DNA of 64,000 bases from a virus. The translations under genes were made by a program, and so were the position numbers. Below the pieces are notes generated by a model. The model was not told the DNA's origin, did no database searches, and saw nothing but the letters and a program-made list of their open reading frames with translations. Of the stretch, positions 1 to 8,923 are shown piece after piece. How positions within the stretch are numbered: the first letter of the stretch is position 1; each line of letters begins with the position of its first letter. Where the stretch lies: positions 147,365 through 211,364 of IMG/VR virus record IMGVR_UViG_3300035145_003993; one strand, 5' to 3'.

Positions 1-269
1 CTAAATTTGTAACCTAACTCAGGATCAAATTTGTCAACAGCTTTAAGAAGTCCTATTGTACTTTCTTGAATAAGATCATCAAAATCTAAACCATTTCTAT
101 GATATTTTTTTGCAATTGAAATAACTAATCGATAATTTGACTCAATTAGCTTTTTTCTTGCTTTTTCATCACCTTTTTTAATTCTTCTTGATAATTCAAT
201 TTCCTCTTTTTTCTTTAATAAGGGATTTTCTTTAATAACTTTAGAGAAACTAGAGTGAATATTAACCAT
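1..269 (-). CDS. sigma-70 family RNA polymerase sigma factor, N-terminal part (runs off left edge)
   Basis: My own translation from the ATG at 269 gives an open frame to the window edge (89 complete codons). After a short lead with NPLL and a charged helix comes [20 protein letters not shown], then [10 protein letters not shown] and [12 protein letters not shown]. This matches region 1.2/2.1-2.2 of primary-type sigma factors (RpoD/RpoH group), including the core-RNAP-binding segment. It is far closer to a bacterial housekeeping sigma than to T4 gp55. The promoter-binding regions (2.4, 4.2) lie outside the window. The likely role is to redirect host RNA polymerase to a class of phage promoters. 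The gene lies downstream of groEL on the same strand. Confidence 0.9.
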   Translation of the reverse strand, partial: MVNIHSSFSKVIKENPLLKKKEEIELSRRIKKGDEKARKKLIESNYRLVISIAKKYHRNGLDFDDLIQESTIGLLKAVDKFDPELGYKF

Positions 270-308
270 TAATTGTCCTTTAATTATATAGGTTTTTTGT
301 TAATTATA

Positions 309-509
309 CTATATATCAATTATAATTACACGCGATTTTTCTTTTTCTTTTAATCTTTCATTAGGTACACGATCATAGTCGTATGGATTAGGAATTTCAA
401 TTCTTAACATTCTATCATTTTCATCATAGAAATTTTCTTTTTGTTTTTCATAAATAGATTTTTTAATTAAAAGGTCATCTATAATACTGATTTCAATTTT
501 AGAATTCAT
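309..509 (-). CDS. hypothetical 66-aa protein
   Basis: Small charged protein between groEL and the sigma gene, same strand, 23 bp after groEL. A possible ribosome site (AAGGAAAAT) lies just before its ATG. The C-terminus is Lys/Glu/Arg-rich and ends in a hydrophobic VIIIDI. No recognised family; supported by operon position and the AAGG-type ribosome site. Confidence 0.6.
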   Translation of the reverse strand: MNSKIEISIIDDLLIKKSIYEKQKENFYDENDRMLRIEIPNPYDYDRVPNERLKEKEKSRVIIIDI

Positions 510-532
510 AATTTTCCTTTCATGACTCTATA

Positions 533-2164
533 TTAATACATATCATCTGATAGTTGAACTAATTGAACTCCTCCATGACCGTCATTACTATTTAAAACAA
601 TACACCCTACTGATATTAGACTATTACATACACTAACTGCGTTTGATATTGCAGTTGCAGTAACTTTTTGTGGATCAATAATTCCTTCATCAATCATATC
701 AACATACGATTCAGTACGAACATCATATCCATAATTCCAATCTCTATTGTTTTTTATCATTTCAATAATATAATCAACTGGTTTATCTCCATTTTGCAAA
801 ATCTTTTTCAATGGAGACATACATGCGTCAGAAACAATTTTTGAAACAGTGCTATCTAGCAAGGATTCTTCTTTGCTTTCTTCTAAAAGATTTATTCCTG
901 CTCTTGCCAAAGCAATCCCACCACCTGGCAAGAATCCACTTTCAATAGCAGCTTTCGTTGCATGAAGAGCATCATCGATTCTATCTACTAATTCTAATAA
1001 CTCAGATTCTGTATGAGCTCCAATTGAAAGAACAGCAACAATACCTTTATTAATAATAAGCCTTTGTTTATAAAAGACTTCATCTTCCTTTGAAAGAGTT
1101 TTATCTTCTAATTTTTTCTCAACAGCCTTCGAAATTTCATCAGAGTTTTCACAAGAAGCACATTCAACAAAAAGAGTTGAATTATGATTTGTTTCGATCT
1201 TTTTAGAATTCCCTAAGTCTGAAAGGAGAACATTAGACATTTCTCTTTCATCTAAATCATAGAAAACTTTTGTTCCTAAAGCTTTAGCGAGATCATTTAA
1301 AATTTGATTTCTTTTTTCACCATAAAATGGAGATCTAACTGCACAAACTTGCAAAGTACCTTTTGAAACATTAGCTAACAAAGATTGAATTACTTCTTGT
1401 TCATAGTCATTTGCAATAATAAATAAAGATTTTCCAGTTTGATGTATTTTTTCTAAAATCGGAAGAATTTGTGAAAGACTATTTAATTTACAACTTAGGA
1501 TTAAAATTAAAGGATCATCTAAAACTGTTTTTGATTTTTCATTGTCATTAATAAAATAAGGTGAAACATATCCACGATCAATTTTAACACCACGAACTAA
1601 TTTAAGCTCTGTATTTGTAGTTTTAGATTTTTCGACTGTAACTAGTCCAGAAGAACCTACTTCTGACATTGCGTTAGCAATCAAGTTACCAATATATTCG
1701 TCACCGTTAGCACTAATTGTTGCAACTTGCCTTATTTCTTCATTAGAAGAAACTTTCTTTGATTTTTTAGATAATATTTCAACAACATCAGAAACCTTTT
1801 TATTTAAGTAAGAAGTGATTTCTGATGGTGATCCTATTCCTGTTTGCAAAGCTTGAGATGCTCTAAAATATAATTCTTTAGCTAAAACAGTTGAAGTTGT
1901 ACTTCCATCACCCGCTACAGTTGCTGTATTTTCGCTAGCTTGTTTTAAAAGTTTTGCGCCAAGATCTTCAACTCTATTTTGTAGAACAATACTTTTAGCT
2001 ACTGTTGCACCATCTTTAGTTAAATGAGGAGGTTCGTTATTTTTTTCTATTAATACTAATTTACCTCTTGGTCCCATTGTGATTGAAACAGCATCACAAA
2101 GTTTTTTTACTCCACTTTTTAGATGATTTTGTGCTTCTTCATCAAAGTATATTAAGTCTGACAT
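533..2164 (-). CDS. groEL: GroEL-type chaperonin (Hsp60)
   Basis: Group I chaperonin of 543 aa, near the usual 540-550. Equatorial nucleotide-binding motifs are intact: ITMGPRGKL near residues 28-35, TKDGATVAKSI (49-59), AGDGSTTSTVLA (85-95), and the ATPase aspartate of DDALHATKAAIESG (Asp398) followed by PGGGIAL. The apical domain is clear but divergent. The C-terminus lacks the Gly-Gly-Met tail of bacterial GroEL. No GroES homologue is visible here, so it either uses the host co-chaperonin or works without one, as proposed for some jumbo-phage chaperonins. It probably folds phage capsid or replication proteins. It follows the 72-aa gene by 9 bp. Confidence 0.96.
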   Translation of the reverse strand: MSDLIYFDEEAQNHLKSGVKKLCDAVSITMGPRGKLVLIEKNNEPPHLTKDGATVAKSIVLQNRVEDLGAKLLKQASENTATVAGDGSTTSTVLAKELYFRASQALQTGIGSPSEITSYLNKKVSDVVEILSKKSKKVSSNEEIRQVATISANGDEYIGNLIANAMSEVGSSGLVTVEKSKTTNTELKLVRGVKIDRGYVSPYFINDNEKSKTVLDDPLILILSCKLNSLSQILPILEKIHQTGKSLFIIANDYEQEVIQSLLANVSKGTLQVCAVRSPFYGEKRNQILNDLAKALGTKVFYDLDEREMSNVLLSDLGNSKKIETNHNSTLFVECASCENSDEISKAVEKKLEDKTLSKEDEVFYKQRLIINKGIVAVLSIGAHTESELLELVDRIDDALHATKAAIESGFLPGGGIALARAGINLLEESKEESLLDSTVSKIVSDACMSPLKKILQNGDKPVDYIIEMIKNNRDWNYGYDVRTESYVDMIDEGIIDPQKVTATAISNAVSVCNSLISVGCIVLNSNDGHGGVQLVQLSDDMY

Positions 2165-2173
2165 TATTGTTGT

Positions 2174-2392
2174 TTATCCTTTCAACAAAGTCTTTTGTGT
2201 GTTTTCTGACAAAGACTCGTTTTTTGTCATTGTTGCGATTGAAGATGCACTAAGCATCCTTTTTTCATTAGTCAATACATCCTTGGCAAAATATAAATCA
2301 CCTGATTGGATTGCAACCTCATTTTCACTAATGATATTTTTATTTCTTAATTCTAACAAAATACTATTTGATAATACACTTTCAGTCGTCAT
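2174..2392 (-). CDS. hypothetical 72-aa protein upstream of groEL
   Basis: Starts at an ATG 11 bp inside the end of the exonuclease gene and ends 9 bp before groEL, so it is probably cotranscribed with both. Begins MTTESVLSNSILLELRNKNI and is polar throughout. I tested it as a GroES or gp31 substitute because of its position. It lacks the mobile-loop and roof-loop pattern and is shorter than the family's 95-110 aa. Function unknown. Confidence 0.7.
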   Translation of the reverse strand: MTTESVLSNSILLELRNKNIISENEVAIQSGDLYFAKDVLTNEKRMLSASSIATMTKNESLSENTQKTLLKG

Positions 2393-3203
2393 TATTTATA
2401 TTCCTTTCTAAAGATTTAAAAGTTTGTATATACTTTTCCCATGACTTATCTTTTCCTATTATAGAATTAAATTTAAAATTTATAAATTCTTTTTTTAATA
2501 AGTCCCAATTAAAAATTTTATTTTCACTTAATACGAAGTTTTTTTCTTCATCAACTAAATCATGAAATTTTATCATAAATTTGTTTTTATTAAATTTTTC
2601 TCTATTATTTTCTTCTGTTAAAAAATTCTCTAATAATTCTTTATTAGAAAGAAGCTTTTGAGCTTTTTTATTACCGATCCCGTTAAATCCTATAATATTA
2701 TCTGATTTGTCTCCTACAAGAGATTTCCAATCAACATAGTTGTATTCTGTTTTTTCTAGAAAACACTTTCTTACTGGATTATATAGTTTTATATTACTTG
2801 AAATTATTTGTATAAAGTCAGTATCTGATGAAACGATTGTGACATTTTCGTTATGATGTTTTTGTGTTGCAATATGTGCTATGACATCATCACATTCATA
2901 GTCATCATGTTTAATAATTTTAAAAGGAAAATATTCTTTTAAAAGTCTTATAATTTCTTTTTTTTGTGACTGAAAATTGTCTTTATCGTGATAAACTCTT
3001 TGTCCTTTATAATCAGGAGAAATTTCTAATCTTTTTTTAGGAATACCTTCCAAAACAAAATAACAAACATCAGGATCGAATTTTTCTACTAAAGGTCTTA
3101 AACTTCTAAAAAAATTAAATATAGTTGAATAATCTCCTTTATTCATTCTAGAATAACGCGATCTATAAATTAAATTATATCCATCAAGAAGTAGTACTTT
3201 CAT
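2382..3203 (-). CDS. 5'-3' exonuclease / flap endonuclease (T4 RNase H type, PIN-FEN fold), copy 1
   Basis: FEN-family nuclease of 273 aa. It has an N-terminal LLLDGYNLIYRSR with the first metal-binding Asp, DYECDDVIAHI, IVSSDTDFIQI, and the helix-hairpin-helix segment VGDKSDNIIGFNGIGNKKA. Expected to remove RNA primers and 5' flaps during phage replication. I chose the ATG at 3203 because the fold begins at MKVLLLDGYN; an in-frame ATG at 3230 would add nine Lys-rich residues and deepen the overlap with the upstream gene. A second FEN homologue lies at 44384-45352, so the phage carries two. Confidence 0.9.
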   Translation of the reverse strand: MKVLLLDGYNLIYRSRYSRMNKGDYSTIFNFFRSLRPLVEKFDPDVCYFVLEGIPKKRLEISPDYKGQRVYHDKDNFQSQKKEIIRLLKEYFPFKIIKHDDYECDDVIAHIATQKHHNENVTIVSSDTDFIQIISSNIKLYNPVRKCFLEKTEYNYVDWKSLVGDKSDNIIGFNGIGNKKAQKLLSNKELLENFLTEENNREKFNKNKFMIKFHDLVDEEKNFVLSENKIFNWDLLKKEFINFKFNSIIGKDKSWEKYIQTFKSLERNINNDD

Positions 3204-3669
3204 TATTGATTTCTTCTTTTTCTTTACCATTAATAATACTAGTATTTAAAATATTTGTATTGTCAATAATATTTGCTGTTTGACCATTATCTAAATTAAT
3301 CTTTATTTGATTATTTTTTATAATACTATTATTTGTCTCATTTTTACACTTTAAAGAATCTCTATTTAATTTTTCTTCCACTATATTAAAGAATTCTTCT
3401 TCGAGATTAATTGCACTTTCAATCATTTTACTAATAGAAGATTTTGCTCTTTCTAAAATAAATTCATTAACTTCATCTAAATCTTCAAAAGTATTATCTA
3501 ACTTATCTATACTAATTTTTTTACCTTTTTTATTAGGTAATAAAACTTTATAATTAGTTACTTCACCTTCTAGATCTTTTATGACAATTTGCTCTACTAT
3601 CTTTACAGGTATAATAGCTTGCTTGTCTTTTAAAATAGTATATAAAATTTGCCCTACTTCATATGACAT
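3184..3669 (-). CDS. conserved-looking hypothetical protein (161 aa)
   Basis: N-terminal half (MSYEVGQILYTILKDKQ, then a lysine-flanked beta-rich segment with KVLLPNKKG) looks like a small beta-barrel domain. A helix of acidic and hydrophobic repeats follows, then an Asn-rich low-complexity tail. Overlaps the exonuclease start by 20 bp and follows the 108-aa gene by 2 bp, so translation is probably coupled. I do not recognise the family. Confidence 0.75.
   Translation of the reverse strand: MSYEVGQILYTILKDKQAIIPVKIVEQIVIKDLEGEVTNYKVLLPNKKGKKISIDKLDNTFEDLDEVNEFILERAKSSISKMIESAINLEEEFFNIVEEKLNRDSLKCKNETNNSIIKNNQIKINLDNGQTANIIDNTNILNTSIINGKEKEEINNESTTS
3320..3349 (-). promoter_or_regulatory. 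possible intragenic promoter before exonuclease 1 (weak)
   Basis: GTGTAAA (3343-3349) followed after 17 bp by TATTAT (3320-3325), inside the 161-aa gene and about 115 bp upstream of the exonuclease start. Spacing is one base longer than in the eight strong sites and it lies in coding DNA, so it may be chance. Confidence 0.3.
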
Positions 3670-3671
3670 TT

Positions 3672-3998
3672 TTATTTCTCTTTTATGTTTTTATTTATTT
3701 TATCATTTATTTTATTTCCAAGTTTTGATGCTTTATTTAAAGGCATTAATCCTAATGCCTCCCTAACTTGGTCGTATAATTCTTCGCTTAATTTGCTTTT
3801 TAATTGCATCATATTTGCGTATGAATGTAAAACTATTTCTCTTTCAACATCATCTTCTTCAATTTTTCTAGATTCATACATAAACAAAACAGAAGGCATG
3901 TTTTCTTCATTATTTAAATTAACAAAAGGAAGTCCTCCAGTTATTGTTTCCTCACCTTTACTAAAATCTTCATAACATATTTCTGGCTGTCTTTTCAT
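3672..3998 (-). CDS. hypothetical 108-aa protein
   Basis: Acidic N-terminal half with ITGGLPFVNLNNEENMPSVL, then a helical region (YANMMQLKSKLSEELYDQVREAL) and a lysine-rich end. AAAGGATATTGT precedes the ATG. First gene of the run leading through exonuclease 1 and groEL to the sigma factor. The 49-bp gap upstream is AT-rich with TATAAT-like hexamers but no clear -35. Function unknown. Confidence 0.75.
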   Translation of the reverse strand: MKRQPEICYEDFSKGEETITGGLPFVNLNNEENMPSVLFMYESRKIEEDDVEREIVLHSYANMMQLKSKLSEELYDQVREALGLMPLNKASKLGNKINDKINKNIKEK

Positions 3999-4047
3999 AC
4001 AATATCCTTTTTTTGTCTATTATATGAAATATAATGTCTTATTAAAA

Positions 4048-6453
4048 TTATAATTTCATTTTTTTAATTTTATCATCTATTGTATTTTTGACCTGGACTC
4101 TTTTGATACTGTCTTTTAAATAATTATCTTTTATAACACTGTTATTTTTAAAAACATATTCATTAAAATCTTGAAGCATTTTTTTCGTTTCAGAAAATGA
4201 CGAATTATTAATTTCTTTTAATTTTTTCCCGTATTCTGATTTTTGAAAATCTTTTGGATCATAATCTATATCAAATAAATTTGTGTCTGATAGATATTTT
4301 AATCCGTCGATTTTTTCTAAATCTTCATATCTTTTATCAAGTTCGTCATTTAAATTATTATATTTTTGTTCTGTCATTTTTTTATTATCATCATATAATT
4401 TAAGAACATTTTGATATTCTTTTGAAAATAAAGACTGAAAGTATTCAATCACTTTAATATACGTTTCAGCAATTTCTTTTTGAATAAAACCTTCAATATT
4501 AGATATTTCATCGTCGTCAGTACTTAAAATTTCGTTAATAAAGTCTTCGTTATTTTCTAATTCATTTATTTTCATAAAATTTGTATTTAACCAATTAAAT
4601 ATAGCAATATATTTTTCTTGATAACTCATTTCAAAAAATTTAAGACTAAAAATAATTCTATCAGTAATTATCTTCTCTAATTCTTGAAGATAATTGCTAT
4701 TCTCTATTGAGTCTTTAAAAGTTTTATATGAACTTTCATTTTTAAAGTCTTCAAAATTGTGATCAATATTTTTTTTAAATAAATTTTTATCTTTACTCTT
4801 AATTTTAATATCATCTAATAATAAATTATAATATTGTTTTATATACGAATCAGAATCTTCTTGTATACTTTTTTTAATATTACTAATTTCTTCTTGTTTT
4901 AATTTATCGTCAGAATTTTTTAAATCGTCTATTTTTTCTTCGAAATTTTTTAATTCTTTTTTATATATATCTTTTTCGTCAATAAATATTTGATCAGTTA
5001 GATAGTCATTTATGTAACCTTTGAGATCATTATCTTTGATGTAATTTAAAAAACCTCCAATGTTATCTTGAATTTTATTTTGAATTAGTTCATTAAAAGT
5101 TTTATCTTGAATTTTATTTACTTTTTTAAAATCTGTATTAGAAACAAGGCTTTTGTCTACACCATAATCAAGATTATATTCATTAACAGCTTTTACTAAA
5201 AGTAAGTCAATTATAATGCAAGAAGCAAGTCTATATTGATCTTTATAATATTTATTTATTTTATCTAAATCTTCATCAGATTTTTCTATTTCAAAAGTTT
5301 TATTATTTAAATCTTTTTTTTCTGATTCAGAACTGTTTTCAATCTTATCTCCTAGATCATTAAATTTTTTATTAGTTTTTTCGTTTTTATTAACTTGTTT
5401 TAAAGATTCTGTTTTAAAGTCAAATTTCCCATCATTGATAATCTTTTGAATTTCTTCATTTTCTAAAAGAACTGCTACAGCTATAGAATTGGATAATTCT
5501 AGAATTAAAGAAGCAAATTTATCAATTTCAAAATCATTACCAATATTTTCTTTTAATATAATATTTTTATTATTAATTTGCAAAACTTTTTTTAATCTAT
5601 ATGAAGACTCGTTCTTTTTTGTGTCAACTAAAGAAGTTTTTTTTATCGATTTTAAATAACTTTTAAGTTTCTCTAAGAATTTTTTTGATGTTTTGTTTTT
5701 TATAATGTTATAAGAAGTATAAGTTCGATTTTCTAATACTTTTTTTATTAAATTGAAAGTTTCTTTGTCTTTTTTCTTAAGAACCTCGTTGTTCATAATA
5801 TCAAAAAATTCTGGGTGAGCTTTTTTACTTAAAAATAAATTTAATTTAGGTTTAAGTTTATTAACTTTTTGTATGTTTTTTCTTAAAAGTTGATCAATAA
5901 TAGTTTTTGTAGGTGATTCTATTTTATTATCTTCATTAGATATAAGTTCAATTTCATAAATCATCCAAAAGATTATAAGTTGATACATATCATGGTCAAT
6001 ATTATTGTATTTTGCATATAAATTTTTATTATACAATTTCCCAGTTAAAAGATCAGATAAATTAATTTTGTCAAATATTGTTACACCTGGAACACTTAAA
6101 GCAAAAGTAGATAATTCTGAATTTGATATTCCTGCTTTGTTTAACATAGACTTTGTTGTATTGTCTATATTAGATATTGTTCTATCACTTGAATCAACAA
6201 AACTTACTCTTGCGTCTTTTAATGCTCTTTTAAAATCTTCATCTGACATGTTTTTTAATATTTTTGCTCTAAAGGTAAGCCATCCAGATTTTATTGTGAA
6301 TTTTGCTAATTGTGATAAAAACTTAGAACTATCACCCATAAATGAACTAACATCTCCAACAACGTCGGTTGTTATACCTTTTAATAATTCCTTATCAGAG
6401 CTGTCTTCTAAAATAATTTTTTTATTAAAAATCTTTAATACTTTATTTTTCAT
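4048..6453 (-). CDS. large hypothetical protein, probably virion-associated (801 aa)
   Basis: Long Lys/Asn/Glu-rich, largely helical protein with extended coiled-coil-like stretches in its middle and C-terminal parts and no recognisable enzyme motif. The N-terminal 100 residues include SSFMGDSSKFLSQLAKFTIKSG, which could be amphipathic. I prefer the ATG at 6453 (preceded by AAGAAGAT, 11-bp overlap with the upstream gene); an in-frame ATG at 6471 is also possible. Size, composition and its place in a run of similar proteins suggest an internal or structural virion protein, but that is inference. Confidence 0.8.
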   Translation of the reverse strand: MKNKVLKIFNKKIILEDSSDKELLKGITTDVVGDVSSFMGDSSKFLSQLAKFTIKSGWLTFRAKILKNMSDEDFKRALKDARVSFVDSSDRTISNIDNTTKSMLNKAGISNSELSTFALSVPGVTIFDKINLSDLLTGKLYNKNLYAKYNNIDHDMYQLIIFWMIYEIELISNEDNKIESPTKTIIDQLLRKNIQKVNKLKPKLNLFLSKKAHPEFFDIMNNEVLKKKDKETFNLIKKVLENRTYTSYNIIKNKTSKKFLEKLKSYLKSIKKTSLVDTKKNESSYRLKKVLQINNKNIILKENIGNDFEIDKFASLILELSNSIAVAVLLENEEIQKIINDGKFDFKTESLKQVNKNEKTNKKFNDLGDKIENSSESEKKDLNNKTFEIEKSDEDLDKINKYYKDQYRLASCIIIDLLLVKAVNEYNLDYGVDKSLVSNTDFKKVNKIQDKTFNELIQNKIQDNIGGFLNYIKDNDLKGYINDYLTDQIFIDEKDIYKKELKNFEEKIDDLKNSDDKLKQEEISNIKKSIQEDSDSYIKQYYNLLLDDIKIKSKDKNLFKKNIDHNFEDFKNESSYKTFKDSIENSNYLQELEKIITDRIIFSLKFFEMSYQEKYIAIFNWLNTNFMKINELENNEDFINEILSTDDDEISNIEGFIQKEIAETYIKVIEYFQSLFSKEYQNVLKLYDDNKKMTEQKYNNLNDELDKRYEDLEKIDGLKYLSDTNLFDIDYDPKDFQKSEYGKKLKEINNSSFSETKKMLQDFNEYVFKNNSVIKDNYLKDSIKRVQVKNTIDDKIKKMKL

Positions 6454-6715
6454 AGTGTTTATCTTCTTCATATAATTTTAAACTAATACCATAATTATCA
6501 GAACAGTAATTAATTAAGCTTATTTCGAAGTCATTTAATGTATGTTTATACGATTGACTATTCCTAGTAGAAAAATATTTTCTAATTTTAGGTTGCGAAT
6601 ATCTCATAATATATTTTTTAACAATTAACCAATTGTCTTCTTTATATATATCTAATAACTCTTCAAGAAGTTCTATAATTGTTTCCTTATGGTTTTGATC
6701 TATAGTGTTAAACAT
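6443..6715 (-). CDS. hypothetical 90-aa protein
   Basis: Starts MFNTIDQNHKETIIELLEELL; mixed helical protein with aromatic and basic residues in the middle. Overlaps the upstream gene by one base (TAATG type) and the downstream gene by 11 bp, typical of coupled phage genes. No recognised family. Confidence 0.7.
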   Translation of the reverse strand: MFNTIDQNHKETIIELLEELLDIYKEDNWLIVKKYIMRYSQPKIRKYFSTRNSQSYKHTLNDFEISLINYCSDNYGISLKLYEEDKHYEK

Positions 6716-7674
6716 TAAAATACTCCAAAATAATTTAGTTCAATACAATTATTATTTGATAAATCATCTATTTGTTTATTACTTTGAGTTATTTTAAAGT
6801 CTTGTAATAAAATATTTTTTTCTAAACCAGGTTCATAAATTAAAATCGACTCTAGATTAGTAAGACTTTTTAAATAAGAAACGAACTCTTTATATAGTAG
6901 ATATTGTATTAAACTTTTACAATCATTTTTTTTATTTAAATGACTTTGATTAAGAATAATATCTTTGCAGTAATTTGAAGAAATTTTATATTCATATTTA
7001 ACGTTTAAATAATCATACAATTTAAAATCAAACTTTTCTTCATTAGTATTAAAACTATATGATTTATTCATAATGATTGATTTAAAATCATTAAAACAAC
7101 TTAAATAAGATTTTAATTGATAACTTTCTGGGATTTTTATAAAAGAATTATTTAAACAATCATAAATATTAGATTTTGTTTCGTAAGAATTGTCAATTAA
7201 AATAGACCTATTATTTTTATTTGTAAAAGTTCCTTCTCTATTTTTATAATGACAAAAATTATAAATTCCTTCTAAATAAATTATATCTAAGTTAGAATCC
7301 CATAATATCGGAATAAATTTGGTTTCATTTTTTTTTATATTGATTTGTTGCCAATAATTTTTATTTTTTGATTTATTAAACAATTCTAATATTATAGAAA
7401 TAATTCTGTAGATGTTCGAATTAGTTTTGTAAAAGTTATTGATATTTTCGAGACTAATTCCTTTTATATCTCTTAGTTTTTGTGTTCTAAAGTCTATAAC
7501 AAATTCAGATCTTTCTTTAGACCATCTTACTGGAAATAACATGTTTGATGTAAATTCATAGCACTTCTTTTTTGAAATGATTCTTAATAAGTTTTTGTAA
7601 AAAACTAAACTTTTATTAATTGTATTAATTTGATTTAAATGATATGGTTTTGTAACATTAATAATTTCAAACAT
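6715..7674 (-). CDS. hypothetical 319-aa protein
   Basis: Asn/Tyr/Lys-rich protein with alternating hydrophobic strands (FIPILWDSNLDIIYLEG; ESILIYEPGLEKNILL) but no motif I can assign. Its neighbours on both sides are also unassigned and coupled. By place and composition it could be a tail or head accessory protein; I cannot test this. Confidence 0.7.
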   Translation of the reverse strand: MFEIINVTKPYHLNQINTINKSLVFYKNLLRIISKKKCYEFTSNMLFPVRWSKERSEFVIDFRTQKLRDIKGISLENINNFYKTNSNIYRIISIILELFNKSKNKNYWQQINIKKNETKFIPILWDSNLDIIYLEGIYNFCHYKNREGTFTNKNNRSILIDNSYETKSNIYDCLNNSFIKIPESYQLKSYLSCFNDFKSIIMNKSYSFNTNEEKFDFKLYDYLNVKYEYKISSNYCKDIILNQSHLNKKNDCKSLIQYLLYKEFVSYLKSLTNLESILIYEPGLEKNILLQDFKITQSNKQIDDLSNNNCIELNYFGVF

Positions 7675-7680
7675 CTACAA

Positions 7681-8388
7681 TTAAGAATTAATTTTTTTTA
7701 AAAATTCAATTATTTCTTTTTTCTCTTGGATAGACTCTTCGACTTCTGTATCGACATTACCTACCTTTATTACTGAAATTGGTGATGCCAATTTTTCTTC
7801 TGCTTTCTCTTTTGGCATATCTTGTAAATCTTCTAATTGATCTTTTCTACTTTGTGATCTTTTTAATTCACTTTTTGTTGCTTCTGATTTTCCAATAATA
7901 ATTTTTAAATCTTTAGGGCTATAAGCTGCTTTTCCGTTTACGTCAAGTAAAGTTATTTGTACGAGACCTTTTAAGAATACGTGTAAAGCCTTTTTTTCGT
8001 CACCTGTAAGCTTGTTAAAATATTTTTCTAAATCTTCATGAACACTTTTCTTAGAAAGAGAATGCGACGCTCTAAACTGATTTAGAATACTTTTAAGTTT
8101 ATCAAAATTATCAGCATCTGCTAAGTTAATAGTAGAAGGAGATTCATCTGGAGTATCATCAATCATTTCTTCTTTATCGTCAACTCTTTCTTCTTTATTA
8201 TCATCTCCTATTTCAGATGAGTCATTAGATTCTTCTTCATCTTCTTTGAGATTTTTTTCTAAATCTTGATGATAAGTTCCTCTACTTCTAGAGTCAGCAA
8301 TAAATTCATTTTGATTTTCTTTAACTTTTTCCCAAGAGTTTTCTTCTTTTAATATTTCTTCAAGTTTGTTTAAAATATCAAAATTCAT
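7681..8388 (-). CDS. hypothetical protein with acidic linker (235 aa)
   Basis: Short amphipathic N-terminal helix (MNFDILNKLEEILKEENSW), then an Asp/Glu/Ser-rich linker at about residues 40-90, then a helical domain (FDKLKSILNQFRAS, LTGDEKKALHVFLKGLVQI) and a charged C-terminus. The N-terminal helix plus acidic linker layout recurs in the neighbour at 13396-14184. Function unknown. Confidence 0.75.
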   Translation of the reverse strand: MNFDILNKLEEILKEENSWEKVKENQNEFIADSRSRGTYHQDLEKNLKEDEEESNDSSEIGDDNKEERVDDKEEMIDDTPDESPSTINLADADNFDKLKSILNQFRASHSLSKKSVHEDLEKYFNKLTGDEKKALHVFLKGLVQITLLDVNGKAAYSPKDLKIIIGKSEATKSELKRSQSRKDQLEDLQDMPKEKAEEKLASPISVIKVGNVDTEVEESIQEKKEIIEFLKKINS

Positions 8389-8558
8389 TATTTATCCTCC
8401 CAGACAATTCTGTTTTGCCATCTTTCATTATACTGAGCATTTCGAAGTCTTCTTCTTTCGTCTTCTTCTCTAATATGATTTTCAATTTGACGTCTTTGTT
8501 GATTATCAATTTGTCTTTTATCTAGATCTTTTATAAACTTATCAAATTCAAATTCCAT
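8388..8558 (-). CDS. hypothetical 56-aa basic protein
   Basis: Found by direct translation. ATG at 8558, stop TAA sharing one base with the ATG of the next gene (8388). Highly charged single helix: MEFEFDKFIKDLDKRQ, then RRQ, EEDERRRLRN and ending RIVWEDK. An AAGGAAATAA ribosome site precedes it. It fills the gap between 8388 and 8573 exactly, which supports it being real. Confidence 0.7.
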   Translation of the reverse strand: MEFEFDKFIKDLDKRQIDNQQRRQIENHIREEDERRRLRNAQYNERWQNRIVWEDK

Positions 8559-8572
8559 TGTTATTTCCTTAT

Positions 8573-8923
8573 CTATTTGTATATAATTATTTTAATTTTA
8601 TAATTATTTTCAAAAACGTTATATAATTTATATTTTAATAATGATTTTTTACCATTAAATATAGATTCTTCAAAGTCTTCTAACCCAATTGAAATGTTAA
8701 TTTCTTTATTTATAAATAACTTCTGTAAAGACTTTTTATTAATTTTGAATGTAACCTTATATTTACTTTTTGAATTAACGTATGATAAAATAGAAAACTT
8801 TTCATTAAATAACTTAATCCATAGATTATTGTTATTAATATTAGAAGAAGAAAGATTATCTAAATCAATTATATCTTCTAGATCCTTAGACAAAAATAAT
8901 CTTTCTTCTTCACTATTCTGCAT
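8573..8923 (-). CDS. hypothetical 116-aa protein
   Basis: Acidic N-terminus (NSEEERLFLSKDLEDIIDLDNL) followed by a beta-rich part rich in Lys/Ile/Phe, ending KIKIIIYK. Overlaps the upstream gene by 11 bp. No recognised family. Confidence 0.7.
   Translation of the reverse strand: MQNSEEERLFLSKDLEDIIDLDNLSSSNINNNNLWIKLFNEKFSILSYVNSKSKYKVTFKINKKSLQKLFINKEINISIGLEDFEESIFNGKKSLLKYKLYNVFENNYKIKIIIYK

Noticed and set aside
2174-2392. Co-chaperonin (GroES/gp31 substitute) next to groEL
   Set aside because: 72 aa with no mobile loop or beta-barrel pattern; position alone is not enough.
2393-2400. T4-late-type TATAAATA element
   Set aside because: It abuts the ATG directly and is one of many AT-rich matches; not seen at other late genes.
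6005-6475. 156-aa plus-strand open frame
   Set aside because: Antisense to the strongly coding 801-aa gene, with no ribosome site or recognisable protein.
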